Origin: Anaerolineaceae bacterium
Lineage (GTDB): Bacteria > Chloroflexota > Anaerolineae > Anaerolineales > Anaerolineaceae
Length of the DNA: 64,000 nt
Reading direction: 5' to 3'
Assembly (NCBI GenBank): GCA_030653365.1
Contig: JAURZL010000014.1
Span: 232,002 to 296,001, forward strand
In this document: positions 52,677 through 61,577 of the stretch, in pieces
How the letters are laid out: each line of letters opens with the position of its first letter
How positions within the stretch are numbered: position 1 is the first letter of the stretch
Position numbers and translations under genes: made by a program
Notes under the pieces: generated by a model
Told to the model about the DNA's origin: nothing
The model's database searches: none
What the model saw: only the letters and a program-made list of their open reading frames with translations

Positions 52677-54299
52677 TTATTTTTTATCTTGTTCGAGTTC
52701 ACTAAAAACAATGATGCAGTCGCGACCGGCGCTTTTTGCAGCATATAGGGCTTTATCGGCTGCAGCGACCAGTTCTTCAGACGTCATGTTATTATCAATT
52801 GCCTCAGCGATGCCAATCGACACGGTCATCCTGCCCAGAAGTTGGTCCCGATAACGGAGTTGTAAACTGTTAATCCGTTCGCGGATTGTTTCAAACCGTT
52901 TCAGGCTTTCTTTCTGAGTGGAATCGAACAAAACGATCACAAATTCCTCGCCACCATACCGGCAGGCGATATCACTCTTTCGAAGACTTTCCTGAAATAG
53001 ATGCCCCATTTCCCGTAAGATTAAATCACCGGCTTCATGTCCATAGGTGTCATTAAATTTCTTAAAGTGGTCAATATCCAGCATAGCGATACTAGTTGGA
53101 TCATTCTTTCGGTGGGCCTGGTTTAGCTCGCGTGGCAAAGTGTCCTCCAGATAACGACGATTAAAAAGACCGGTTAATGTATCATGGTTTGCCTGTCTAT
53201 GCATGATCTCACGCAATTTCAGATTGGACAAAGAAATCTTAACGCCTTCGCTAACAGTCACAGCCTTTTGCTTCCAATTGACAGCCTGATCATCTGACAT
53301 GCCGGTAGGTGTTTCCAAATGGAACAAGCCCAGCATTTCGGCCTGCACAACCATGGGCAGGCAAAGATATCCTTCTTTTGGTGGGCTGGTGAAATGATTG
53401 CAAAGCATATTTACTTCAGGATCTGTGACCTCATGTTCTTGTCCACGGCGCATCGCCCAGCAGTCTTCCAGTGCAAAAACATCCTCCAACAATGGAGTAG
53501 GTCCCCAGCTTGTTAATGTCTCAAGGAATTGACCGGAATCGTGAAGTACTGCCATACCTCCACTATACCCACTGAATAAATCTTTACATGCCATGCCAAT
53601 GACTTTGAAGGCTTCCTCCAGGGTTTTACATGCCTGCAACAGATCATTCATTTGATGGATCATTTTCATATCCCGGTCACGGGTTTGTAACGTTTCGACC
53701 AATACGGATAATTCTTCGTTAATTTTTTCCAGATGAATCTTATCTTGTTTACGTCCCGAAATATCCCGGATATTGCATTGAATCACCTTACTGCCATTGG
53801 CCTGATAGACATTGGATACAAATTCCACCTCTACATGACCACCCTGTTTGGTCTCAAGCGGCAATTCTTCGTAGCGAATATATTTCTTTTCCTGCAGTTC
53901 CTTAAAAGCCGCCCGATTTGCTTCCTCATCTTTGAAAAAACCAATTTCCCATAGTTTTTTCCCCATCAGTTCATCATGAGAATACCCCAACAAATCGGTG
54001 AGAAATGGATTAACATCGTTGATCTGCCCTGTGGTTGCATTGAGAATCAGAATTCCATCTTTAGCAGATTCAAAAAGACGACGATAGCGGATTTCTGACT
54101 CTTTAAGAGAACCCTTTGTCTTGTCACGTTCGCTCATATCTGTCTGGTCATTCTCGTCCATATCTGTCTTTTGCTTTTGTCCATTGGATTTAAGAGGGCT
54201 AACCAAGGGTGTTTTTGAAATGGGGCGACCAGGTAGCTTATTTTTCGTTTTAACTGGCGTACTTGTTTGTGTTTTCATTTTAATAATCGTTTCTTTCAA
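52677..54299 (-). CDS. PAS-GAF-GGDEF diguanylate cyclase
   Basis: A 540-residue soluble protein: a Lys-rich N-terminus, a PAS domain (about 65-185, ILNATTGQINDVNPFL), a GAF-like domain (about 215-355) and a GGDEF domain with the active-site form RYGGEEFVIVLFD (near 448). It should make cyclic-di-GMP. The inhibitory RxxD site is not evident before GGEEF. The PAS domain is strongly similar to the first PAS of the HD-GYP protein at 57890, which would break down the same messenger. Confidence 0.9.
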   Translation of the reverse strand: MKETIIKMKTQTSTPVKTKNKLPGRPISKTPLVSPLKSNGQKQKTDMDENDQTDMSERDKTKGSLKESEIRYRRLFESAKDGILILNATTGQINDVNPFLTDLLGYSHDELMGKKLWEIGFFKDEEANRAAFKELQEKKYIRYEELPLETKQGGHVEVEFVSNVYQANGSKVIQCNIRDISGRKQDKIHLEKINEELSVLVETLQTRDRDMKMIHQMNDLLQACKTLEEAFKVIGMACKDLFSGYSGGMAVLHDSGQFLETLTSWGPTPLLEDVFALEDCWAMRRGQEHEVTDPEVNMLCNHFTSPPKEGYLCLPMVVQAEMLGLFHLETPTGMSDDQAVNWKQKAVTVSEGVKISLSNLKLREIMHRQANHDTLTGLFNRRYLEDTLPRELNQAHRKNDPTSIAMLDIDHFKKFNDTYGHEAGDLILREMGHLFQESLRKSDIACRYGGEEFVIVLFDSTQKESLKRFETIRERINSLQLRYRDQLLGRMTVSIGIAEAIDNNMTSEELVAAADKALYAAKSAGRDCIIVFSELEQDKK

Positions 54300-54411
54300 T
54301 GGTTGGGTTTAAATTTCGTCATCTCGCGTTGTTACTTTTTAATAGAGTGAAAACCAGTCATTTTCACCTTTGTCCCGTTTCATTGAATCTGAAATGCAAA
54401 ACGGTGTTATC

Positions 54412-54849
54412 TTACTCGGTGTTTGATTGTGAAATATCCTTCACTACTTCAGCCGTTTTTTCTGGTTGGTTCATGCGCGTTGCCAGATCTGCCTGGGAAA
54501 TGATTCCCATAACCTTATTGGCATTATCTACAATCACGATGCGGCGGATTTGGTGATCGGACATTGCTTTCAAAGCTTGCTTTAACTCATCATCAGCGCG
54601 GCAGGTCACAACCTTGCGCGTCATCACTGCTTCAACCTTCGTAGCTTCGGCATCGCGACCTTCTCCTACAATTTTCATCGCCAGGTCACGATCTGTAATA
54701 ATGCCAATCAATTTTCTGGATTCTTTATTATCAATCACGGGCATTGGTCCGATATTTTCCTGCTTCATAATTTGTGCAACGGAAGCAACAGTATCGGTTG
54801 GCAGACAGCAAATCGGGTTTGGGGTCATTACGTCTTTACAGGTTTTCAT
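54412..54849 (-). CDS. CBS-domain protein
   Basis: A 145-residue protein made of two CBS motifs (about 7-60 and 70-128) that bind adenine nucleotides. It has the typical TVASVAQIMKQENIGPMPVID and IRRIVIVDNANKVMGIISQAD. The stand-alone form is usually a stress or energy sensor. An 11-bp stem-loop lies directly upstream of its start. Confidence 0.9.
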   Translation of the reverse strand: MKTCKDVMTPNPICCLPTDTVASVAQIMKQENIGPMPVIDNKESRKLIGIITDRDLAMKIVGEGRDAEATKVEAVMTRKVVTCRADDELKQALKAMSDHQIRRIVIVDNANKVMGIISQADLATRMNQPEKTAEVVKDISQSNTE

Positions 54850-54865
54850 TTTTTTCTCTTTTCTC

Positions 54866-54897
54866 GGAGAGTTCTTTCGTCAGGCTAAGAACTCTCC
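54866..54897 (-). promoter_or_regulatory. 5-prime stem-loop before the CBS gene
   Basis: An 11-bp perfect inverted repeat GGAGAGTTCTT/AAGAACTCTCC with a 10-nt loop lies 17 bp upstream of the CBS start codon. It may affect mRNA stability or translation. Confidence 0.45.
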
Positions 54898-55056
54898 CTA
54901 TATGATGATCGTCATTCTATCCATTTCGGTAAAGAGTGACGATTATTTACAACCTGACCTGCCCGGATTAGATCCGGGCGGTAGATTGTTTTTGCGACTT
55001 GGTAAAAATTGACTCTTTGTATTTCTTACTTGCCTGAATTCAACCTAACCTGGGAA

Positions 55057-55212
55057 TTAAATCACCCCAAGTAATGTCAAAACGACAAGTATGAGTGCGA
55101 TGACAAGCAACGTATGAATCCAGTTTCCAGTTTTTGGAAAATTTGGACTAATACTACCGCCGAAAAAGCCAAGCAGCCACAAGACGAACAAGATAATGAT
55201 AATGGTCCACAT
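55057..55212 (-). CDS. Small membrane protein, lmo0937 family-like
   Basis: A 51-residue protein from ATG 55212, with AAGGAG upstream. Two hydrophobic helices flank the motif GFFGGSISPNFPKTGNWIHT. This is the layout of lmo0937-type stress-associated membrane peptides. It lies among other stress-type genes on the same strand. Confidence 0.75.
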   Translation of the reverse strand: MWTIIIILFVLWLLGFFGGSISPNFPKTGNWIHTLLVIALILVVLTLLGVI

Positions 55213-55294
55213 AATGTATTTCTCCTTATTTTTCTAATGGGGATATCATGTCGACCTCAAGCAACCATAAAAAACCATCAGGATCTGGATTTGC

Positions 55295-55525
55295 TTACTT
55301 CTTTAAAAAGATTCCTGCCTTCGTTTTTTCTTCATCCGTTAGGGTAAAAAATTGAGTTACCCGATCGATAAAACCAAGCGTGGAATACCAGATTGTCCGT
55401 AAAGGAAACCTGAAGTTGATTTTTGATTTAAGTTGATTAATTGAGTCTTCCATTTGATATCCATTAAATTCACAAAAAAGAAGTGATATTTCCAAATTTA
55501 TCAATTGATCAGAATTTGGTTTCAA
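55295..55525 (-). CDS. Small hypothetical protein
   Basis: A frame of about 77 codons; TTG 55525 is suggested by AGAGG upstream, and ATG 55453 is an alternative. The C-terminal part (WYSTLGFIDRVTQFFTLTDE) looks structured, but no family is recognised. It fits the spacing of the surrounding small genes. Confidence 0.4.
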   Translation of the reverse strand: MKPNSDQLINLEISLLFCEFNGYQMEDSINQLKSKINFRFPLRTIWYSTLGFIDRVTQFFTLTDEEKTKAGIFLKK

Positions 55526-55551
55526 CCACAACCTCTTTATAAAAAATTAAT

Positions 55552-55809
55552 TTACCGTCGTCCTCGGCGAAATAGCCGAACGATTGCAATCAGGATGATT
55601 GCACCCAATAAAGTCACTAACATCGTTGGTAAGGTGATAGCATCGTTGATTGTTCCAATACCGAATAATGGGCTGAGGAACCAACCAGCCAGAAACGCAC
55701 CGATGACGGCTATGACAATATTAAGTAATAGATTGGAACGGTCATGCATGATCGATGTTGCTATCCATCCGATTACGGCGGCTGCGATTAAGTAAATAAG
55801 TATATTCAT
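55552..55809 (-). CDS. GlsB/YeaQ/YmgE family membrane protein
   Basis: An 85-residue transglycosylase-associated (GlsB/YeaQ) protein with three helices and the pattern AAAVIGWIATSIM..LNIVIAVIGAFLAGWF. AAAAGGAG precedes ATG 55809. Members are commonly stress-induced; the function is unknown. Confidence 0.88.
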   Translation of the reverse strand: MNILIYLIAAAVIGWIATSIMHDRSNLLLNIVIAVIGAFLAGWFLSPLFGIGTINDAITLPTMLVTLLGAIILIAIVRLFRRGRR

Positions 55810-55849
55810 TTTTTCTCCTTTTGTTTGATTTGTTTTTCATTTTTTTGAT

Positions 55850-55883
55850 CCTTTCCCCCTTCACTTTAGAGAAGGGGGAAAGG
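55850..55883. terminator. Perfect 13-bp stem-loop
   Basis: CCTTTCCCCCTTC (55850-55862), loop ACTTTAGA, GAAGGGGGAAAGG (55871-55883). It lies between two small minus-strand genes. It lacks a U tract in the sense direction, so it may be a processing element or a pausing terminator. Confidence 0.5.
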
Positions 55884-55909
55884 CGTACCAGTTTTGGTTT
55901 AAAAACTTT

Positions 55910-56020
55910 TCAAATTTGTGATTCGATTACTCGTCTACGTTCTGCTTCTACCATTCGGCTGGCAAACCAGCCAACGATTGCTCCGGCAGAAAGCCACACG
56001 ATGAAATTTACAAAATTCAT
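55910..56020 (-). CDS. 36-residue membrane peptide
   Basis: ATG 56020, with AAAGGAG 8 bases upstream, opens a 36-codon frame reading MNFVNFIVWLSAGAIVGWFA and ending in a charged tail. The helix resembles the first span of GlsB-type proteins. It is too short for routine gene calling, but its ribosome site and context support it. Confidence 0.55.
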   Translation of the reverse strand: MNFVNFIVWLSAGAIVGWFASRMVEAERRRVIESQI

Positions 56021-56075
56021 TAAATTACTCCTTTCACAGAGGATCACAATCCGGTTTTTAATGAATAAAGTCTGA

Positions 56076-56531
56076 TTAAACTCTATTCGATGTTTGTGAA
56101 TCTGTATGTTCTGTGGTGGTTGTGCTGCTTACATTTGAGGGTGTTTGGTCAACCACTGTTCTCTGTTGCGTACTCACAGGTCCACGCGGGCGATAGAACA
56201 GGACATAAACCAGTCTTTCCAATGCCCAACCGATCATTGCATAGACGAACATGGCGATCAATGTCGAAAATTCAAACGTCATGCCAGCTGTCGAAGGTGC
56301 GCCTGTTAAACTGCTGAATGGTGCCAGAAAAATGCCGGTCAATCCATACAGAAACGATGCAAACGTGTTCGCTTCATTCACACCAACCAATTTGAAAATA
56401 AATCTCAAGGCGAGTAATGCTTCGAGAATTCCCAGGAACAGCCAGATCAATTGAGTCGCTTTAAACGTTGCGACACGACCATTCTGTCCTTGCTCATGTT
56501 GTGAGGTTGTTACTTCTTTATAGGAGGTCAT
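56076..56531 (-). CDS. YggT family membrane protein
   Basis: A 151-residue protein with two helical pairs in YggT layout: LGILEALLALRFIFKLVGVN, then a loop with APFSSLTGAP, then LIAMFVYAMIGWALERLVYV, followed by a Ser/Thr-rich tail. ATG 56531 has AGAGGAC upstream and overlaps the CsbD stop by 4 bp (ATGA). Confidence 0.8.
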   Translation of the reverse strand: MTSYKEVTTSQHEQGQNGRVATFKATQLIWLFLGILEALLALRFIFKLVGVNEANTFASFLYGLTGIFLAPFSSLTGAPSTAGMTFEFSTLIAMFVYAMIGWALERLVYVLFYRPRGPVSTQQRTVVDQTPSNVSSTTTTEHTDSQTSNRV

Positions 56532-56719
56532 TTTGTCCTCTTTTCCCATTCTTCTTCCGCTTGTTCACGCGTGTAACCATACTTTTCCTGGAGTAAGCCG
56601 ACTAATTTATCATAATTTCCTTCAACCTTATCCAGATCGTCATCAGTGAGTTTTCCCCACCAGACTTTTGCCTCACCGCGTATTTGTTTCCACTTTCCTG
56701 CAAAAATATCGTTGTTCAT
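56528..56719 (-). CDS. CsbD family stress protein
   Basis: A 63-residue CsbD-like protein: GKWKQIRGEAKVWWGKLTDD, DLDKVEGNYDKLVGLLQEKYG. CsbD proteins are general-stress proteins of unknown activity. ATG 56719 is chosen over a longer frame because the family opening MNNDIFAGKWKQ starts there. Confidence 0.9.
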   Translation of the reverse strand: MNNDIFAGKWKQIRGEAKVWWGKLTDDDLDKVEGNYDKLVGLLQEKYGYTREQAEEEWEKRTK

Positions 56720-56750
56720 TATGTTTTTCCTTTTTTTCGTTTTTTGTGAA

Positions 56751-57110
56751 TCAGGATCGCTTGGCGAGTTTAAATAAACCACCAAGAAGTAATCCGATTC
56801 CCAGTCCGATGGATATCGCTACCCAGGGATATTGAGTAACTTTCTTACCCAAATCACCAGGTACACTTTTCGCAAATTCATTCGCTTTGGCGTTGTACTG
56901 TTTCAATCCCTCTCCAATATCTTTCCCGACAGAAACAGCCGTATTGGCCAGGGATTCTTTTGCTTCACCAGTTAATTTTTTTGCTTCAACTGTCAATTTT
57001 TCAAATCCTCTCGTTGCCTGAGTTACACCATCATCCATCAAGGTATTGATATCCTTTTTTACCCTCTCCGCATCTTGTTGTATTCTTTTTTCCATTTGTT
57101 TTCCATTCAT
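56751..57110 (-). CDS. DUF883/ElaB-like membrane-anchored protein
   Basis: A 119-residue protein: a long amphipathic helical region (ERVKKDINTLMDDGVTQATR through EKLTVEAKKLTGEAKESL), then one C-terminal membrane helix with a GxGxGxxxG pattern (SIGLGIGLLLGGLF). ElaB/YqjD proteins of this build bind stalled ribosomes at the membrane. It overlaps the Dps gene end. Confidence 0.75.
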   Translation of the reverse strand: MNGKQMEKRIQQDAERVKKDINTLMDDGVTQATRGFEKLTVEAKKLTGEAKESLANTAVSVGKDIGEGLKQYNAKANEFAKSVPGDLGKKVTQYPWVAISIGLGIGLLLGGLFKLAKRS

Positions 57111-57111
57111 C

Positions 57112-57717
57112 TCAACTTTTCCTTTTCTGGCCATTGCCATTGATTGGTTCATTCTCAATATAAGCCCGCAACATCCAGGCTATTTTTTCATGAAGACTCA
57201 TCACGCCCACCAGCATTTCCACAGTGCCTTCATCTTCATATTCTTCACTACACTTCCTGATATTTTCACGCAGGATCCGAATTACTGTTTCATGATCAGC
57301 TAATAGGTGTAAGTTATCCGGAATTTCCGTGCCGTGTTCCCTTATTTGTGAGTGTTTAATAAATTCTTCAAAACTGGCAATAGCAATTCCACCGAGCATT
57401 CTTACCCGACCAGCAATTTTGTCTGAAATTTCATTTAATTGTTTGTATTGCGTTTCAAACAAGATATGTAACTCGAAAAAATCCTTTCCACTAACATTCC
57501 AATGAGCATTGCGCGTTTTCTGGGTTAATACCGCCTCATTGGCAAGACTGGCATTAAGGATTTCAACCACCGGAATGCGGACATCGATTTCTAATCCGAT
57601 ATTCGGTTGGATGAAAGTTTTTTTCAGCGGGTAAAGCCCGTCACCCCCTGATTTATCTTTCTGTTGATTGATAACCAGGAGCTTTTCGTTGAGGACGTCG
57701 TTCTGTTTGCGTCCCAT
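57112..57717 (-). CDS. dps: Dps-family ferritin-like protein
   Basis: A 201-residue Dps protein. The ferroxidase/DNA-protection motifs are NAHWNVSGKDFFELHILFE and the paired LNEISDKIAGRVRMLGG. It has an unusually long N-terminal extension (about 45 residues, basic and hydrophilic), which in other Dps proteins binds DNA. It protects DNA by oxidising Fe2+ with H2O2. AAAGGAAC precedes ATG 57717. It leads the set Dps - DUF883 - CsbD - YggT. Confidence 0.9.
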   Translation of the reverse strand: MGRKQNDVLNEKLLVINQQKDKSGGDGLYPLKKTFIQPNIGLEIDVRIPVVEILNASLANEAVLTQKTRNAHWNVSGKDFFELHILFETQYKQLNEISDKIAGRVRMLGGIAIASFEEFIKHSQIREHGTEIPDNLHLLADHETVIRILRENIRKCSEEYEDEGTVEMLVGVMSLHEKIAWMLRAYIENEPINGNGQKRKS

Positions 57718-57889
57718 CTTAGTTCCTTTCGATTAAAATTTCTTTTTCACCACTACTATACTAAACCAAAGGGACTACCAATGTCCCGAATAAAATCTGT
57801 AAAATCTATTAATTTATTAACAATCTGGGGTGGTCAGAGATTTTTGACGAACATCAACGTTAAAAATCACCTGAATTTTTGTTCACTTT

Positions 57890-60163
57890 TCAAACAAGGC
57901 CAAGTTGATCCATAAAAATTTTCACTACTTGCGGATCAAAATGTGTTCCCACAGAAGCGTTGATATATTCCAGCGCTTTATCTTCTGTCCAGGCGGGCCT
58001 GTATGGTCGGTCGGATCGTAATGCGTCCCACACATCTGCAACAGCAAAGATACGAGCAGTCAAAGGAATCTGATATCCTTTTAATCCCTGAGGGTAGCCG
58101 GAGCCATCCCATTTTTCATGGTGACAGTAAGGGATTTCCAATGATTGCCGAAGATAACGGATGGGAGAGAGCATTTCGAAGGCAAATACCGGATGCTTCT
58201 TCATCACTGCCCATTCAACGTCGGTTAAAGGACCAGGCTTTAGCAGAATTTCATCAGGCACTCCCATCTTACCAATATCGTGTAACAATGCCCCCCAGCG
58301 AACCTGGATCATTTCTGACTCACTCAAGTTAAAAGATTGGGCGAGTTTCAGCGTTAATTCCGTCACGCGCCGGGTATGCCCTTCGGTTTCTTTGTCGCGC
58401 AAATCGAGCGCATGCGACCAGCCTTCAATTGTGGCGTCATACGCCAGTGTTAATTCCGAATTGGACCGCTGCAGGCTTTCAAATAAGGTGACATTTTCAA
58501 TTGCCAACGCAGCCTGCCTGCCTAAAGAGTCGAGAAAATCAAACCATTCATTATCCGGTTCAAGTTCAGTGCGATTGTATACTTCCAAAACACCTTTTAC
58601 CTCACCCATGGTAATCAGAGGTATCCCGTAATAACAGACGAATTTTTCACTGGACATTAATTTTCTCAAATGATAGTTATCGGGTTTACTTTCGAGATTT
58701 GGAATTTGAACCAGTTGTCGGTTTAATGCAGCACGACCGGCACTACTCTCACCCAATCGTACGCTTGCAGTCCGGACGGCAGGCGTACGGAAGCCACGCT
58801 CTGCACCAAATTCAAGCATTTGTGATTTTGGGTCCAGAATCAATATATCAGCTGCATCAACGCCAAGCTCTGCGATGGTATGGGTGAGAATTTCTGAAAG
58901 GCTGAATTTTAAATCAAAATTTGATGCAATCACCCGGTCTATCGATCGCAAAGCAGTCAGATGATTTATTTGATTCTGTAATTTTTCTTCAGCTTGTTTC
59001 TGGAGGGTGACATCGAGTGCAATTCCTTGCCAGAAGAGATGATTGCCATCCGGATCCTTTACACTGGTAATGTGGTCATGCACCCAGACTTTTCTTCCAT
59101 CGCGGGAAATCATGCGATAATCGATATCAATAGGATCTTCTTTCTGATCAATATCACTCATTTGTTTCAGGACATATTCACGATCATCCGGATGCAATGC
59201 TTTCGAAAATGACTTTGGATCAGCCAGCCATTCCTTGGGAGAATAACCCAGTAGCGTCTCAATTTGTGGACTGATATAAAGCATGGAGCTAGTATCTCCG
59301 GATGTGTGTTGATATACAACCGTAGGAAGATGCTCAACCAGCACACGAAATTTTGCCTCTGATTTTCGCAAAGCCGCATCTGCTCGTTTTCGAGCGGTAA
59401 TGTCACGAGCAACTCCTTGAAAACCGATAATGTCTTCTTCTCTGTAATATGGCGCGGATAAGATTTCAACGAAATGGATTTCTCCTTCTTTGCCACGAAT
59501 GGCATATTCCATTTCTATATCGAAAAGAAACCCTTCCAGAATATTCGTCAGTCTGATCTTAAATTGATCTAAAAATTCCTCTGGAATAATTTCCCACACG
59601 TTTTTGGATAGGAATTCTTCTCTGGAATACCCCAACCCGACGCATATCGCATGATTGACATTTAATATCTTGCCTGACAATTCAAAGATAAAAATACCGT
59701 CAGAGCTGGTTTCTATATAGTTGTGGTATTTTTTTTCGTTCTCCTGCAAGGCACGTATGAGGCGTTTATGCTCAGAGATTTCACGAATATCACATTGAAT
59801 TACTTTTTCATTTCCCACCAGGTACACATTGCTGATAAATTCAACCTCAATCAGGCGTCCATCTTTTGTTCGTAAAGGCAAATCTTCATAGCGAATAAAC
59901 TCATTCTTTTGCAACTCTTCGAAGGCAAGCTTACTGGCTTCGATATCAATAAAAGCCCCAACCTCCCAAATTTTTTTCTTTAAGAACTCTTCGCGTGAAT
60001 AACCCAACATCTTAATTAAGAATGGGTTTACATCTTCGATCATTCCTGACGCAGCATCCAGGATTAATATTCCATCCTGCGCTGTTTCAAACAGACGCCG
60101 GTAGCGAATCTCTGACTCTTTTATCGATCGCTGAATGAATGAGTCATTATTCTTGTTTTTCAT
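57890..60163 (-). CDS. PAS-PAS-PAS-GAF-HD-GYP cyclic-di-GMP phosphodiesterase
   Basis: A 757-residue soluble protein: three PAS domains (about 15-130, 140-260, 265-390), a GAF domain (about 400-555) and an HD-GYP output (580-750). The metal motifs HDIGKMG (near 629), HHEKWDGSGYPQG (near 683-690) and FAVADVWDALRSDR are complete, so it should hydrolyse cyclic-di-GMP. It pairs functionally with the GGDEF protein at 52677, sharing a very similar first PAS. Confidence 0.92.
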   Translation of the reverse strand: MKNKNNDSFIQRSIKESEIRYRRLFETAQDGILILDAASGMIEDVNPFLIKMLGYSREEFLKKKIWEVGAFIDIEASKLAFEELQKNEFIRYEDLPLRTKDGRLIEVEFISNVYLVGNEKVIQCDIREISEHKRLIRALQENEKKYHNYIETSSDGIFIFELSGKILNVNHAICVGLGYSREEFLSKNVWEIIPEEFLDQFKIRLTNILEGFLFDIEMEYAIRGKEGEIHFVEILSAPYYREEDIIGFQGVARDITARKRADAALRKSEAKFRVLVEHLPTVVYQHTSGDTSSMLYISPQIETLLGYSPKEWLADPKSFSKALHPDDREYVLKQMSDIDQKEDPIDIDYRMISRDGRKVWVHDHITSVKDPDGNHLFWQGIALDVTLQKQAEEKLQNQINHLTALRSIDRVIASNFDLKFSLSEILTHTIAELGVDAADILILDPKSQMLEFGAERGFRTPAVRTASVRLGESSAGRAALNRQLVQIPNLESKPDNYHLRKLMSSEKFVCYYGIPLITMGEVKGVLEVYNRTELEPDNEWFDFLDSLGRQAALAIENVTLFESLQRSNSELTLAYDATIEGWSHALDLRDKETEGHTRRVTELTLKLAQSFNLSESEMIQVRWGALLHDIGKMGVPDEILLKPGPLTDVEWAVMKKHPVFAFEMLSPIRYLRQSLEIPYCHHEKWDGSGYPQGLKGYQIPLTARIFAVADVWDALRSDRPYRPAWTEDKALEYINASVGTHFDPQVVKIFMDQLGLV

Positions 60164-60424
60164 TTTTTCACCAGAGCTTTGCTTTCGGAGGCATCCACAA
60201 TTTTCTTCGATTTAAAATTAAATATTATGAACTGTGGATTGACCTGCCACAATATTAGTTTAATAAACTGATGTATTTTTGTCCCTAATAGAGTCTGAAA
60301 AGAATCGTAATATTATGAATTCACGGATGGTTAATTTGGATCAGAGCACCTTTATATGTTGTTCTCCATCGCGGAATTATTTTTCAAAGAATGGATCATT
60401 GTGGATTTTTCATGAGCCTGTGAA

Positions 60425-60445
60425 TCGTGTACTCGGAACGGGTAT
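60425..60445. repeat. 21-bp element shared with 19337-19357, copy 2
   Basis: An identical 21-bp core begins TCGTGTACTCGG. It is flanked here by CCTGT (60417-60421) and ACAGG (60451-60455) arms, so it would form the loop of a small hairpin. Confidence 0.65.
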
Positions 60446-60614
60446 CAACTACAGGTGTTCTCAATCAATATCACTTGCGGCATGGATCGAAATCAACGGT
60501 TAATAACAAACTGGTTCCAGTCATTTGCTAGTAAATCCTAGAAGTGCTCTGAAAATCGATTTTCCAGGCGTAAATAGTTTTTTTCAAAAGGGAGAAGCCC
60601 AGAATCTCATCTAC

Positions 60615-60653
60615 GAAAAAAAAGGAGGGGAAGGCTAACCGAGTGCCTTCCCC
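60615..60653 (-). terminator. Intrinsic terminator of the histidine kinase/regulator operon
   Basis: Read on the minus strand: GGGGAAGGC, 9-nt loop, GCCTTCCCC, then TCCTTTTTTTTC. It is located about 240 bp after the response regulator stop. Confidence 0.8.
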
Positions 60654-60893
60654 AACCCTTTGGGGTCACATCCAGTGAAAGCTGTCAGAATTTCCTGAAA
60701 ATTAAACAGGCAACTCAGAGAGGTACAGCCAGCTGAATGTTCGTTATTGCTGAAAGTTTTCCACCTAGTAATAATAAACGATTGATTCTCTCAGTGTCCT
60801 AAAAAAAATCTGAAAAAATCCTATATAAACCCCTATTAATATCCTTGCTATGCTTAAACCCCCAGGTGAATTTACCCGAAATAAAATCCATGA

Positions 60894-61577
60894 TCAATAA
60901 ATTTTCGTGGAATGGAGGTTATATCCCATTCCGGGAACCGTCTCGAGCAGGTCATTATATTCCCCCAGTTTTTTCCTGAGACGACCAAGGTAGGTATGTA
61001 AATAATGGTTCGACCCGCGATACTCCATTCCCCAAACTTCCATCAGTAATTCATCATGGGTGACAATCCCATTAAGATGCTGGGCAAGCACTGCCATAAT
61101 GGAATATTCCGTTCGGGTCAGGTGCAAATCACTCTCATTGATTAAAACGCGGCGCGCTTCCAAGTCGATGATGAGCTCACCAATCTGGATTTTGTTTTCA
61201 TTCTTTTTCGCTGACACATAGGATCGTCGCAGGAAAGCACGCACCCTGGCTAATAATTCTTCTGAGTTAAATGGCTTGGTCACATAATCGTCCGCGCCTG
61301 CATCCAGGGCAGCTACTTTCAGTTCTTCCTCCAGCCGGGCGGACAAAACAATAATGGGCACTTCAGAACGTGTGCGAATCCAGGTACAAATATCCACCCC
61401 AGATAGCCCGGGAAGAACCAAATCCAATAGAACCAGATCCACCGGTATAGATTGGAATAGAGAAATCGCCTGGTGACTGTCCTCAGCCTCACTGACTGTA
61501 TAACCACGTTTGATCAGATTTACCCTTACAAGCTTACGGACATTCGGATCATCCTCAACGATCAAAATATTACCCAT
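60894..61577 (-). CDS. OmpR/PhoB-family response regulator
   Basis: A 227-residue regulator: receiver domain with phospho-acceptor D52 (VLLDLVLPG), the acidic pair at 9-10, Lys near 103 (YVTKPFN), and a winged-helix DNA-binding domain (about 130-225, LTRTEYSIMAVLAQ..HYLHTYLGRLRKKLG). It overlaps its kinase by one base of the stop/start. Targets are unknown; the stress cluster nearby is a candidate (inference). Confidence 0.93.
   Translation of the reverse strand: MGNILIVEDDPNVRKLVRVNLIKRGYTVSEAEDSHQAISLFQSIPVDLVLLDLVLPGLSGVDICTWIRTRSEVPIIVLSARLEEELKVAALDAGADDYVTKPFNSEELLARVRAFLRRSYVSAKKNENKIQIGELIIDLEARRVLINESDLHLTRTEYSIMAVLAQHLNGIVTHDELLMEVWGMEYRGSNHYLHTYLGRLRKKLGEYNDLLETVPGMGYNLHSTKIY

Larger units (their letters stand above)
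60164..60893. other. Intergenic region with repeat fragment and terminator
   Basis: A 730-bp space without a credible gene. It holds the second copy of a 21-bp element (60425-60445), the operon terminator at 60615-60653, and otherwise AT-rich sequence with no assignable signal. Confidence 0.6.

Noticed and set aside
60279..60503. 74-codon plus-strand frame in the 60.2-60.9 kb gap
   Set aside because: It runs through the 21-bp repeat element, has no ribosome site and no recognisable composition.
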